Of a stretch of 64,000 nt of DNA, positions 9,374 through 18,692 are shown piece by piece. The position numbers were made by a program, and so were the translations under genes. Origin of the DNA: Bin80 sp026709335 (GTDB lineage Bacteria; Bacteroidota; Rhodothermia; Rhodothermales; Bin80); contig OZ241385.1 of NCBI GenBank assembly GCA_965200825.1, forward strand, positions 806,001 through 870,000, read 5' to 3'. Below the pieces are notes generated by a model. The model had not been told where the DNA came from and did not search any database. It was given only the letters and a program-made list of their open reading frames with translations. Within the stretch, counting starts at the first letter, position 1, and each line of letters starts with the position of its first letter.

Positions 9374-9447
9374 GGCGTGGTAGCTCAGCCGGTTAGAGCG
9401 TGCGACTCATAATCGCAAGGTCGAGAGTTCGAGTCTCTCCCACGCCA
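9374..9447 (+). tRNA. tRNA with CAT anticodon (Ile2 or elongator Met)
   Basis: A complete cloverleaf can be drawn: 7-bp acceptor GGCGTGG/CCACGCC, D stem GCTC/GAGC, anticodon stem TGCGA/TCGCA with loop CTCATAA, and T arm GAGAG-TTCGAGT-CTCTC. The discriminator is A and no CCA is encoded. CAT is read as Met, or as Ile if the wobble C is converted to lysidine by TilS. The anticodon arm resembles bacterial tRNA-Ile2 more than E. coli elongator tRNA-Met, so Ile2 is favoured but not proven. Confidence 0.93.
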
Positions 9448-9539
9448 CTGAAGTCGTCTCAATCATAAGGCCTTGTCCAAGGCCGATCTCACTTTATGGA
9501 AGCCTCCATATCCCACAGAATTGATGATTAGAATCCATG

Positions 9540-9929
9540 CTATAATCGGTTTTGATCCAGAAGTTCTGTAATCACATCTTCATGGTCCAGCCGAACCAAA
9601 GCCAGAATGGCATGATGTGGGATGATAAGGAAATTCGTGCCCTTGTAGGTAAATTCAATAGCTTCCTTGCGCTGAAAAAATGCGATATCCCCGATATTTG
9701 CTTCCAGCGGAAGGTATGTTCCAATCGTTTTTGGTTCAGTCCAGGGTTCACTCGCAGAGTAATCCGGGTTGGGGATTAAATGGCCGGGACCAACCTGTTC
9801 TACACGCCCTGATCCGATTCGATCTCGCTCAGCAACAGAGGCGGGCAAAACCAGCCCGGATTCGGTCTGTTGCTCACCAGTATCAGGTTTGATCAGAACG
9901 CGGTCACCAACAATAATCAACTCTGCCAT
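9540..9929 (-). CDS. Divergent GroES (Cpn10) family co-chaperonin
   Basis: 129 residues, longer than the usual 95-100. Cpn10 landmarks are present: GDRVLIKPD near the start, a mobile-loop region (TESGLVLPASV), GRVEQVGPG, and a late IGDIAFFQR-EAIEFTYKGTNFLII barrel segment. The extra length lies between VGPGHL and the IGD strand. No groEL gene is adjacent, and the sequence departs from canonical GroES (which has DGxxxPxxVKxGD), so this is probably an accessory paralogue rather than the main GroES. It stands alone between the tRNA and a MITE-like element. Confidence 0.8.
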   Translation of the reverse strand: MAELIIVGDRVLIKPDTGEQQTESGLVLPASVAERDRIGSGRVEQVGPGHLIPNPDYSASEPWTEPKTIGTYLPLEANIGDIAFFQRKEAIEFTYKGTNFLIIPHHAILALVRLDHEDVITELLDQNRL

Positions 9930-9944
9930 AATTCAGAAACATAG

Positions 9945-10043
9945 AGGTTCTTGCAAAACCTCTGTTTTCAGATAGAAAAGACTCCCTCAGGTGCTTTCAG
10001 AGCAACGTTTATGCTCAATTTCGGAGGTTTTGCAAGAGGTTCC
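9945..10043. mobile_element. MITE-like palindromic element
   Basis: A non-coding 99-bp segment is bounded by inverted repeats sharing a perfect 14 bp: TCTTGCAAAACCTC at 9949-9962 and its complement at 10024-10037. ATAG lies directly outside each end (9941-9944 and 10044-10047), as expected for a 4-bp target duplication. A similar right end occurs just upstream of gltX at 24590-24607, again followed by ATAG. No transposase gene lies inside. IS5-like ancestry is a guess from end sequence and duplication length. Confidence 0.55.
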
Positions 10044-10049
10044 ATAGAC

Positions 10050-11846
10050 TCAAGATAGTTCAGTACGTTTTTGATCAAACGTCCACCTCAGATACAAGGT
10101 CGAAGCAACAACCACAAGAAACATCAAGCCACTTGATAAGATATTCCCGAGAATCAAATATCCCACAGCAAACAGGCTGGTATATACAAGTAAAACCCCC
10201 GCTCCCCATTGACGTGCCATAGAAGCAATGGTCGCATCGGACTCAACTTCCGGATGGAGTGAGGCAATTGGTCGCCAGCCAGGGCCGGCAGGTCGAACAA
10301 GAGTAAAAAATTCTTCAAGAGTGGATTGACTGGTCGGTTTTGTCACAAATGTGGCCAACAGCCAGAGAATGGTGGTAACCGTCACGATCACGAACATGTT
10401 AGACGGAAACGGTTCCTGAATTCCAGGAACAGGAACCCCTAGCAATGTCAGGAAGACCAGAAGAATTGGAGCCAATGTAGCCACTAACTCGCTCCATGCA
10501 TTGATTCGCCACCAATACCATCTCAGAATCAAAACCGTTCCGAGTCCAGCTGACGCAGTGATAATCAGCGTCCATGCCTGACTAATAGATTCAAGTTGGG
10601 TGGCCAGAAGGATACTGAGTAACCCCACGATGAACGTGAGAATTCTGGAAATTAAAACGTAATGGCGTTCATCTCTGTCCGGTTTTACAAATCTGCGCCA
10701 GAAATCATTGACCAGATAAGAAACTCCCCAGTTTAATTGAGTGGAAATCGTACTCATGAATGCTGCCAGGAAGGCAGCGAAGACCATTCCGAGTACTCCA
10801 ACAGGTAGCACATCCCGCATGACCATGATGAATCCTTCACGAGATTGTTCAAGGTTGGGATACAGAATCAGTGAAGCCAGAGCAACAAGAATCCACGGCC
10901 ACGGGCGGATGCAGTAATGAGCAATCGTGAACAAAAGGGCAGAAAATGTTGCATCTCGCTCGCTGGCAGTCCCCATCATTCGCTGTGCACTATATCCACC
11001 ACCACCTGGTTCAGAGCCCGGATACCAGCTGCTCCACCATTGAATTCCAATGAATGCCACGAAAGCAGGAACAGATAATGCGAAGGCTGCTACCGCGCCA
11101 GATGCCTCTCCAATGGTTGGGAAGAATCGGAATGTTTCCGGTGGCAGTTGGGCTTTAAGGCCGGAAATTCCACCAATTTCAGGCATGCGAAGCACGAAAA
11201 TTGCCATAAGAACAGATCCAACCATGGCCAACGTAAATTGCATCACATCTGTTACAGCAACTCCCCATAATCCCGAGAGTAATGCAAAAATCGAGACCAG
11301 AATCACAAGCATGCTGACGATTACAAGAGATGCACTCATGGTGATGCCGCCAAAAGAAATGGACGATTTCCCGAAAATGGTGAGTTCAGGCCATAGTACA
11401 TGAATCGCAGTTTCCATCGCAAGAGAAACCCAGCCAATGATGATGATATTCAGTAATAGTCCAAAGTAAATTGCTTTGATTCCACGAAGCCACGCGGCAG
11501 CTTTTCCTGTATAACGAACTTCGACGAATTCAACATCTGTTTGAATTCCACATCGGCGCCACAGGCGGGCAAAAAAGAATACGGTCAACATCCCTCCAAA
11601 TGCAAAATTCCACCAAATCCAGTTACCGGCAATCCCGTCTTGAGCGACGAGTTCGGTGACCGCCATGGGCGTATCGGCTGCAAAGGTGGTTGCAACCATG
11701 CTGATGCCAGCCAGCCACCATGTCATCCGGCGTCCACTCAGAAAAAATTCAGAGGTGTTTAACCCGGCCCGTTTTGAGTAAAAAAGGGCAATCCCTACAA
11801 CAACTAGGAAGTAAACCGAAATGATAGCCCAATCAAGTAGTGTCAT
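10050..11846 (-). CDS. Sodium:solute symporter family transporter
   Basis: 598 residues with about 13 predicted hydrophobic helices, starting MTLLDWAIISVYFLVVVGIALF. The SSS-family N terminus is recognisable by the SEFFLSGRRMTWWLAG segment, where family members have DYFLAGR-like sequence after the first helix. These inner-membrane permeases use the sodium gradient to import sugars, amino acids, vitamins or carboxylates. The substrate cannot be read from sequence. A long loop (about 500-560) precedes two final helices. No catabolic genes flank it, so it looks monocistronic. The stop is 6 bp from the MITE end. Confidence 0.85.
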   Translation of the reverse strand: MTLLDWAIISVYFLVVVGIALFYSKRAGLNTSEFFLSGRRMTWWLAGISMVATTFAADTPMAVTELVAQDGIAGNWIWWNFAFGGMLTVFFFARLWRRCGIQTDVEFVEVRYTGKAAAWLRGIKAIYFGLLLNIIIIGWVSLAMETAIHVLWPELTIFGKSSISFGGITMSASLVIVSMLVILVSIFALLSGLWGVAVTDVMQFTLAMVGSVLMAIFVLRMPEIGGISGLKAQLPPETFRFFPTIGEASGAVAAFALSVPAFVAFIGIQWWSSWYPGSEPGGGGYSAQRMMGTASERDATFSALLFTIAHYCIRPWPWILVALASLILYPNLEQSREGFIMVMRDVLPVGVLGMVFAAFLAAFMSTISTQLNWGVSYLVNDFWRRFVKPDRDERHYVLISRILTFIVGLLSILLATQLESISQAWTLIITASAGLGTVLILRWYWWRINAWSELVATLAPILLVFLTLLGVPVPGIQEPFPSNMFVIVTVTTILWLLATFVTKPTSQSTLEEFFTLVRPAGPGWRPIASLHPEVESDATIASMARQWGAGVLLVYTSLFAVGYLILGNILSSGLMFLVVVASTLYLRWTFDQKRTELS

Positions 11847-11962
11847 ATCTCTTAGTGGCTTTACAGTTAAAAGAATCCAATACTTTAGTCAAATATAATA
11901 TCACAGAGATGGATCATGGTTATCTTTGGAATTTTCGATCTTTGGAGTCTAACGGATATGAT

Positions 11963-11982
11963 ATGCAAGAATTCTCTTGCAT
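11963..11982. other. 8-bp hairpin upstream of the transposase
   Basis: ATGCAAGA and TCTTGCAT form an 8-bp stem around ATTC in the 229-bp gap between the symporter start and the transposase. No T-run follows, so it is not a simple terminator. It may belong to the left end of the insertion sequence. Confidence 0.3.
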
Positions 11983-12075
11983 GGAAAACCAGTTAAGGGA
12001 ATAGATTAAAGTATAGGTTCTGTAGGGTTTTGTATGAAATGATTAAATTCAAGCTGAATCAAATATAGAAATTTC

Positions 12076-13299
12076 ATGACAAAGGAATTTATGAATGCGG
12101 TGATGCGGGACTCGTTAGGACTTGACTCCGAGTGGCAAGTTGACGAGGTCACCTTTAACCCGAAGGAGCGACGAATTGATGTTTATCTTTCGCATTCGGG
12201 GCAGAACCTGATCTGTCCAGAGACGGGAGAACCCGGAGTATTTTATGACCGTCGCAGGGAGCGCGTATGGCGTCACTTGGACTGGTTTCAGAGCGTTTGT
12301 TATATTCATTGCAGACTTCCACGCGTGAAGTCTTCTGCGGGGATCAAAACGATGGAGATTCCCTGGACGGATCCATCAAGTCATGCGACGCATTCGTTTG
12401 AGAGCTGGGCGATAGAGATCCTGCGGGTGAACAAGAATCAGACCAAAACGGCCGGGTTGATCCGCTGCTCATTTGATCAGGTTCATGCGTTCATGCACCG
12501 GGGGGTTGAGCGCGGAATGAAGCGAAGGAAGCTGGAAGCAGTCGCTCATGTGAGCGTGGATGAGAAAGCCCTCCGGCGCGGGCATGTCTATGCAACGATC
12601 GTTTGTGATTCGACCCGTGGTGTGGTGCTTGATGTCGGGGAAGGGCGGACGAAAAAAGGCACGATCGCACTCTTAGAGCGCATTTTTGAAGACCTAAAAG
12701 AGAAAGTAGAGACGGTCTCCATCGATATGTGGAAAGCCTTCATTGGAGCGGTCAAAACCGTTTTTCCCGAGGCGGCCCTGATCCACGACCGGTTTCATTT
12801 GATCCAGTATCTCAATACAGCGCTGAACAAGGTTCGCCAGCGTGAAGTGAAAACCCATCCGGAAGAATTGAAGGGGAGCCGATTTGCACTGTTGAAGAAC
12901 GAGAAGAATCGCACCAAAACGCAGGAAGAGATCTTCAAGATCATCCAGGAAGCCAACCTGGAAGTCAGTGTAGCCTGGCGATTGCGAGAAGACTTCAAAG
13001 CCCTCTTTAACAGCACCTCTTTCGCCGAAGCAAAGAAAGATTTTGATCTCTGGATCAAAAGCGTGGAAACCGCAGGGGTGAAAGAAGTCATCAAGATTGC
13101 AGAGATGTTCAGAGAACATTATGAGGGAGTCTGTAACGCGCTTTGCCATCCACAATCCAATGCGATCGCTGAACGTATGAATGGGAAAATTCAAGAGATC
13201 AAAACCATCGGAAGAGGATACAGAAGGTTTGAAAACTTCAGAGTCGCAATTCTCTTCTTCTGCGGAGGTCTAGATCTCAAACCACACAAAGCCCAGTAG
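12076..13299 (+). CDS. ISL3-family transposase
   Basis: 407 residues, near full length. The DDE_Tnp_ISL3 catalytic series is visible: HVSVDEKALRRGH (first Asp), SIDMWKAF (second Asp) and SNAIAERMNGKIQ (Glu), ending GGLDLKPH. The N-terminal zinc ribbon is degraded: CPETG replaces CPxCG, and the second pair in PRVKxxxCG form is SSAG, so three of four metal ligands are gone. Convincing terminal inverted repeats were not found. AAAGTATAG occurs on both sides (12008-12016 and 13304-13312), but its significance is unclear. The gene lies between two unrelated housekeeping loci. Confidence 0.9.
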   Translation: MTKEFMNAVMRDSLGLDSEWQVDEVTFNPKERRIDVYLSHSGQNLICPETGEPGVFYDRRRERVWRHLDWFQSVCYIHCRLPRVKSSAGIKTMEIPWTDPSSHATHSFESWAIEILRVNKNQTKTAGLIRCSFDQVHAFMHRGVERGMKRRKLEAVAHVSVDEKALRRGHVYATIVCDSTRGVVLDVGEGRTKKGTIALLERIFEDLKEKVETVSIDMWKAFIGAVKTVFPEAALIHDRFHLIQYLNTALNKVRQREVKTHPEELKGSRFALLKNEKNRTKTQEEIFKIIQEANLEVSVAWRLREDFKALFNSTSFAEAKKDFDLWIKSVETAGVKEVIKIAEMFREHYEGVCNALCHPQSNAIAERMNGKIQEIKTIGRGYRRFENFRVAILFFCGGLDLKPHKAQ

Positions 13300-13452
13300 A
13301 ACCAAAGTATAGCGTCCCCTCAAGATATGAGTTTGGTAGAAATGATCCTGCATAGCCCCTATAGATCGTATTTTGTTAGAATCGTTGAAGGAGTGAAATA
13401 AATGATACGTTCAGTAGTATTTTATTTGGATCAATCAGAACTGCGTTGAGGA

Positions 13453-15768
13453 ATGGACCATGTAGCATCGGCACCGCTCCATGAAATTACAAATACTAGA
13501 TATCTCAACTATGCTCTATCAGTCATTACCAGTAGAGCGTTACCAGATATTCGAGATGGATTGAAGCCAGTTCAGCGGCGGATTCTGTATGCCATGTTTA
13601 CGAGTCTTCGTCTGTATCCTGATGCAAGGTACAGGAAGAGTGCAACGATCGTCGGAGATACAATGGGGAAGTATCATCCACACGGCGACAGTGCAATCTA
13701 TGATGCAATGGCACGAATGGCGCAGTCTTTTGCATTACGTGATCCACTGATCGATGGACATGGTAATTTTGGCTCTATTGACGGGGATCGTCCCGCAGCA
13801 ATGCGATATACAGAAGCGAAGCTGCTTCCATTGGCAATGTCTCTCCTGGAAGAGCTCCGTCAAAATACGGTTCCATTCAGGCCCAACTTTGACGCCACAT
13901 TGTCTGAGCCGGTTGTTCTGCCTGCCCGGATTCCTAACCTGTTGGTCAATGGTGCCACGGGGATTGCAGTTGGAATGGCAACCAATATTCCACCCCATAA
14001 CCTTGGTGAGGTTGTAAGTGGTGCGATCTATATGGTAGAATCATTGTTGAGACGGTCAGATCATACTTGGCCAACCAATGCAATCAATCGCTTACTTGAC
14101 CGTCATATCCAGGGGCCGGACTTTCCGACCGGTGGCAGAATGATGAACTCCAAAGAGGAATTGCATCAGATTTACAAGAAAGGGGAAGGAACCATCATTC
14201 TTCGCGGGACTTATCAGATTGAACATAAATCAAAAGTGGTCATCACCTCAATTCCGTATGCAATCAACAAGAGCGATTTGATCGAAAAAATTGCAACTCA
14301 TATTGCTAATGGAAAAGTTCCGCAATTACTTGATATTCGGGATGAATCTACGGATGAAATTCGAATTGTATTGGATCTGAAACGTGGCGCGAATGTGGAA
14401 GCTGCCATGGGATATCTATTCAAGTATACGCCTCTGCAGTCGCGCTTCCACGTCAATCTGACCTGCCTTCTTCCCACGATGAATCCCCAGATCTGCGAGC
14501 CAAAGCGGATCAATTTACAGGAAGCTCTGGAGCATTTTCTACTCTTTCGACTCGAGGTTGTCACTCGCAGGCTGAGGTACGAGTTAGAGCGCCTGGAAGA
14601 ACGCATTCATATTCTCGAAGGGTTTGAAATCGTTTTCGATGCGCTGGACGAAGCCATCAAGATTATCCGATCTTCAAGAAATAGGGCCGATGGAGCCCAG
14701 CGTCTACGACACCGATTTATGCTTTCCGAGATCCAAGCCAATGCCATTCTTGATACGAGGCTCTATAGGTTGTCTCAGATTGAAATTCAGGCGGTGCGAG
14801 ATGAACTTGAAGCCAAGCAGATCCGAGCTCAGGAGATTCGAGAGCTACTCGCAGATGAAGTCGCGCGATGGAAATTGGTTCGGGGAGAATTAAAAGAAAT
14901 CAAACAGCAGTTTGCCACTAATCGGCGTACCACTATAGCATTGGGAGATGAAGAAAACTATGAATATTCTGAAGAAGATTTTATCGTAGATGAGGATTCG
15001 GCGGTGATTGTTACACGATCAGGTTGGATCAAGCGGCAACGTTCCTATACTGAAATTGGAACGATTCGCGTTCGAGATGGAGATGAAGTCGGATGGGCTT
15101 TGGGGGCGGGAACACGCTCCACCGTTATTCTACTGACGAATTTTGGACAGACTTACACGATAAGAGTCAATGATATTGTCAGTACAACGGGGCATGGAAC
15201 CCCGTTACAGAAGCTGTTTGACTTTAGAGATAAGGAACGGATCATCGGAGCAATTCCCTGTGATTCAAGGGCAGTTGGCCCAGCAATTTCATCCCCGGAG
15301 GAAGATCCCCTGGGATATTTGGTTGCGGTCACAATTCGCGGCATGGTACTTCAACAGCCGTTGAAACAGTTTTCTGATGTATCCACGCGTAAAGGAAGAT
15401 TGTTCATGCGACTAGGTAAAGATGATCAAGTCTTCGGTGCGTGGCCCGTTATGGGAGATGAATTTGCTTGCCTCGTATCTCAAAAAGGGTATGCACTGAT
15501 TTTTGCGACACAAGAAATTCCTGTTATTGGTGGACCGGGGAAAGGAGTAATCGGAATGCGTTTGGGAGTTGAGGATACTTTGATAGGAGCAACCGTCAGT
15601 GCAAATATGCGTGATGGAGTGATCGTTCAAACACCAAGAGGTCGACAAGAAATTATCCGCAGAACCAAGTATGAGCCGGCGCGCAGAGGAGGCAAAGGTA
15701 GAAAAGTCATCATGCGTGGAGATCTGACGCCAGTGGCTCTTGAACCGATTGAATTACAGTTGACATGA
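13453..15768 (+). CDS. parC: Type IIA DNA topoisomerase subunit A (topoisomerase IV-like)
   Basis: 771 residues. The breakage-reunion core has the quinolone-region motif YHPHGDSAIYDAM and the catalytic Tyr at about 119 in AMRYTEAKL. GATGIAVGMATNIPPHN follows. The C-terminal beta-pinwheel is short, and a GyrA-box-like RRGGKG sits close to the end (about 739) instead of before the pinwheel, which argues against a classical gyrase A. The enzyme cuts and passes duplex DNA with subunit B, which starts inside this gene's stop codon. The order A then B is unusual; ParE first is common. gyrA cannot be excluded without a tree. Confidence 0.83.
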   Translation: MDHVASAPLHEITNTRYLNYALSVITSRALPDIRDGLKPVQRRILYAMFTSLRLYPDARYRKSATIVGDTMGKYHPHGDSAIYDAMARMAQSFALRDPLIDGHGNFGSIDGDRPAAMRYTEAKLLPLAMSLLEELRQNTVPFRPNFDATLSEPVVLPARIPNLLVNGATGIAVGMATNIPPHNLGEVVSGAIYMVESLLRRSDHTWPTNAINRLLDRHIQGPDFPTGGRMMNSKEELHQIYKKGEGTIILRGTYQIEHKSKVVITSIPYAINKSDLIEKIATHIANGKVPQLLDIRDESTDEIRIVLDLKRGANVEAAMGYLFKYTPLQSRFHVNLTCLLPTMNPQICEPKRINLQEALEHFLLFRLEVVTRRLRYELERLEERIHILEGFEIVFDALDEAIKIIRSSRNRADGAQRLRHRFMLSEIQANAILDTRLYRLSQIEIQAVRDELEAKQIRAQEIRELLADEVARWKLVRGELKEIKQQFATNRRTTIALGDEENYEYSEEDFIVDEDSAVIVTRSGWIKRQRSYTEIGTIRVRDGDEVGWALGAGTRSTVILLTNFGQTYTIRVNDIVSTTGHGTPLQKLFDFRDKERIIGAIPCDSRAVGPAISSPEEDPLGYLVAVTIRGMVLQQPLKQFSDVSTRKGRLFMRLGKDDQVFGAWPVMGDEFACLVSQKGYALIFATQEIPVIGGPGKGVIGMRLGVEDTLIGATVSANMRDGVIVQTPRGRQEIIRRTKYEPARRGGKGRKVIMRGDLTPVALEPIELQLT

Positions 15769-17687
15769 GCTCATATACAGGATCAGATATCATTGTTCTG
15801 GAAGGTCTTGAGGCAGTGCGTAAACGCCCGGGGATGTACATTGGCGGGACAGGCAAGCCAGGCCTCCATCATCTCCTCTGGGAAATCGTTGACAATGGAG
15901 TTGATGAAGCCGTGAACGGGTATGCAGATACGATTAAAGTGATACTTCACGAAGATAGAAAGAGTGTCACCGTTGAGGACAATGGGCGCGGGATTCCGGT
16001 TGACCCTCATCCACAGAAGAAAATCCCTGCATTGGAAGTTATTCTCACTACCTTGCATTCCGGGGGTAAATTTGAAGGAGATCAATATGTAACCTCAGGC
16101 GGATTACATGGGGTAGGGGCCTCTGTAGTAAATGCTCTATCTAAGGAGCTGATCGCCAGAGTCAAACGAGATGGGAACACCTACGAACAGAAGTTTAAGC
16201 GTGGTCGCACCGTGAGCAAGTTGGAAGACCTACAAAAAAGAACACGTCTTACAGGAACAAGTATCTATTTTGTCCCGGATCCAGAGATCTTTGATTCAAC
16301 AAAATTTGATGCAAAGCGAATTCGAGATCAACTGGAAATAAAATCCTTTTTGAATCGGGGATTACGCATCATTTTCCATGACAAAGGGGGAGGCGAAGAG
16401 GTAGAGTTTGTGCATGAGGGCGGGATTGTTGAATATTTGGAGTATTTAATCAACAAAAATGAAATCTTGCCAGTCCACCCGGAGACGTTTTCGATTCTTC
16501 AGGATACATTAGAAAATTCCGTCCGCTTGGAGGTTGCGCTGCAGTGGACCGAATCAACACGGGAATCTGTGAAATCCTATGTTAACGGAATTCCTACACA
16601 AGATGGAGGAACACACGAGCAGGGGTTCAGGGATGCGGTCAGAACGGCGGTTCGTGCCTGGATGGAAACACACAATGCGATTCCTCGCGGAGTTGAGGTG
16701 ACTCCGGATGATATACGGGAGGGGTTATTTGGTGTCATCAACATGTTCATGACCAATCCGCAATTCCAGGGGCAGACGAAGGATAAGCTTAATAACCCTT
16801 CTGCCCGATCTTTGGTCAACGGGGTGGTTCGAGTGGCGCTTGAACAGTTTCTAAACACTCATCCATCTGCAAGTGATGCGATTGGAGCCAGGGTCCTCCA
16901 GTCAGCACGCGCACGGCAAGCGAGCCGAGCCGCTGCAAAATCAGCCAGATCAAAGGCACGCCAGCGAAGACGTCTCACACTTCCCGGAAAGCTGGCCGAC
17001 TGCTCTTCTATGGATCCTGTTGAAGGAGAGCTCTTCATCGTAGAGGGCGATTCTGCCGGTGGTTCAGCAAAACAGGGCCGAGATCGCAAAACACAGGCTG
17101 TACTTCCGTTACGTGGAAAAGTATTAAACGCAGAGCAGGCAACTGTCAGGAAGCTGCAGAACAACTCGGAGTTGTCCAATGTCGTTCAGGCGCTTGGATG
17201 TGGCATGGGAACCAGCCTTGAACCCGACAAACTACGCTACCATAAAGTGATTCTTCTCATGGATGCAGATTCGGATGGGCATCATATCGCAACATTGATG
17301 TTAACTTTTTTTTACCGATATATGCGTCCACTCATTGACCGAGGACACATTTATGTGGCAGAGCCTCCGCTATATAGGTTGGATGCAGGGAAGCAGACAT
17401 ACTGGGCTCTGGATGAAGAAGAAAAAGCTCGAATCGAAAAACGTTTACAACAAAAAAACTCGCGGATTAAAATTGAAGTGCAACGATTTAAGGGGCTGGG
17501 GGAAATGATGCCTCAGACGCTCAAAGAAACAACTCTGGACCCCGCTCGTCGCCGAATTCTGAAGGTTACTATTCCCGAAAAAACCCGGGCAGAAAACACC
17601 ATCTCCGGATTGATGGGGCGAGATGCATCTGTGCGTTATCGTTTCATCATGGAGAACGCGCGAAATGTGGATGATCTGGATCTATAG
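15765..17687 (+). CDS. parE: Type IIA DNA topoisomerase subunit B (topoisomerase IV-like)
   Basis: 640 residues, starting in an ATGA overlap with subunit A. The GHKL ATPase has EIVDNGVDEAVNG, DNGRGIPVDPH and GGLHGVGASVVNALS. The Toprim domain has EGDSAGGSAKQGRD and MDADSDGHHI. The DADSDG-xHI form and RDRKTQAVLPLRGK are more ParE-like than GyrB-like (DADVDGAHI). There is no large GyrB insert, and the length matches ParE. With subunit A it makes an A2B2 enzyme that decatenates and relaxes DNA using ATP. The 3' end overlaps the convergent permease gene by 41 bp. Confidence 0.85.
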   Translation: MSSYTGSDIIVLEGLEAVRKRPGMYIGGTGKPGLHHLLWEIVDNGVDEAVNGYADTIKVILHEDRKSVTVEDNGRGIPVDPHPQKKIPALEVILTTLHSGGKFEGDQYVTSGGLHGVGASVVNALSKELIARVKRDGNTYEQKFKRGRTVSKLEDLQKRTRLTGTSIYFVPDPEIFDSTKFDAKRIRDQLEIKSFLNRGLRIIFHDKGGGEEVEFVHEGGIVEYLEYLINKNEILPVHPETFSILQDTLENSVRLEVALQWTESTRESVKSYVNGIPTQDGGTHEQGFRDAVRTAVRAWMETHNAIPRGVEVTPDDIREGLFGVINMFMTNPQFQGQTKDKLNNPSARSLVNGVVRVALEQFLNTHPSASDAIGARVLQSARARQASRAAAKSARSKARQRRRLTLPGKLADCSSMDPVEGELFIVEGDSAGGSAKQGRDRKTQAVLPLRGKVLNAEQATVRKLQNNSELSNVVQALGCGMGTSLEPDKLRYHKVILLMDADSDGHHIATLMLTFFYRYMRPLIDRGHIYVAEPPLYRLDAGKQTYWALDEEEKARIEKRLQQKNSRIKIEVQRFKGLGEMMPQTLKETTLDPARRRILKVTIPEKTRAENTISGLMGRDASVRYRFIMENARNVDDLDL

Positions 17688-18615
17688 TGGTTTTTTGTTG
17701 AGCAGTAAGAATACTTCCTGCTACGACCAAGATCATCCCGATCAGAGATAGGATATTCGGGTAGTCTCCAAAAAATACGATTCCCCAACTCACGGCAAAA
17801 AGGATTTGGATATAGCTCATTCCCATCGCTCGCGATGTATGTTCCTTATGTAGACTTCGGGTGAGAAAAATCTGCGCAATATGTGTAGAAATTCCGACTC
17901 CGATCAGGAAGAGCCACTCAGTTGGCGTCGGTAGTACATGATGAACGATGACAAAGGGTACTGATGCAAATATGGATATGAATGAGAAGTAGAAGATAAT
18001 CACCAAAGCATGATCAGTCTCGCGAAGTTTGCGGACAGATACGAACGCAAGCGCAGCTAGGAGTGCACCCAAAAGCCCCACACCGACGGATAATAGATCA
18101 AGTTGCTCTGCCTTAAATATGAATTCTGGTTGAATTACGCAGAGTACACCAATCATGCAAAGAATGAATCCTAAAATGATATACACAGACATGCGCTCCC
18201 GAAGAATAACCGTTGCAATGAGTGCGGCGAGGCAGGGAGATGTGTAAAACAGAATGGTTGCTTCCGCCAGAGATAGACTAATCAGGGTCCAGAAAAAACA
18301 CATTAGAGCACCAAATCCCGTGACTCCTCGAAATATCAGAAGTTTTTTATTGACACCCCATAGAGGAACGTTAATTGCACGGATGCCCCAATAGGCAAGG
18401 ATGCTTCCAACTACTGCCCTGACGATAAGAATCTGACCAGTCGGGATACTGGTAGATAGTACTTTTCCAAACAGAGACATTAGACTGAAAAAGAATACTG
18501 CCAGAATCATATAGACCAATCCAATGGGGATTAGCATGAAAGAGGAAGTATTTCTTGCAGGCAAAATCAAGTGCCGTCGTAGGATCTGAATATTAACTGC
18601 GCGTAGATTGATCAT
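17647..18615 (-). CDS. EamA/DMT-family permease
   Basis: 322 residues from ATG 18615, or 296 from ATG 18537; the second begins directly at the first membrane helix (MLIPIGLVYMILAVFFFSL) and is the likelier start. Ten hydrophobic segments in two EamA halves, with the usual LYTSP-type segment (AEATILFYTSPCLAAL). Drug/metabolite-transporter proteins export metabolites or amino acids across the inner membrane; the substrate is unknown. It converges on and overlaps the end of parE. Confidence 0.85.
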   Translation of the reverse strand: MINLRAVNIQILRRHLILPARNTSSFMLIPIGLVYMILAVFFFSLMSLFGKVLSTSIPTGQILIVRAVVGSILAYWGIRAINVPLWGVNKKLLIFRGVTGFGALMCFFWTLISLSLAEATILFYTSPCLAALIATVILRERMSVYIILGFILCMIGVLCVIQPEFIFKAEQLDLLSVGVGLLGALLAALAFVSVRKLRETDHALVIIFYFSFISIFASVPFVIVHHVLPTPTEWLFLIGVGISTHIAQIFLTRSLHKEHTSRAMGMSYIQILFAVSWGIVFFGDYPNILSLIGMILVVAGSILTAQQKTTIDPDHPHFARSP

Positions 18616-18692
18616 GCGCCATCACAAATAACGAGCTAGGGTGACGAATACGGATTGGAATATCACGCCAATACGAAAGGGACTGCGAGAGG

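Noticed and set aside
12001..13330. AAAGTATAG on both sides of the transposase as IS ends or target duplication
   Set aside because: Neighbouring bases do not form inverted repeats, and the right copy lies almost inside the gene end; 9 bp in AT-rich DNA can recur by chance.
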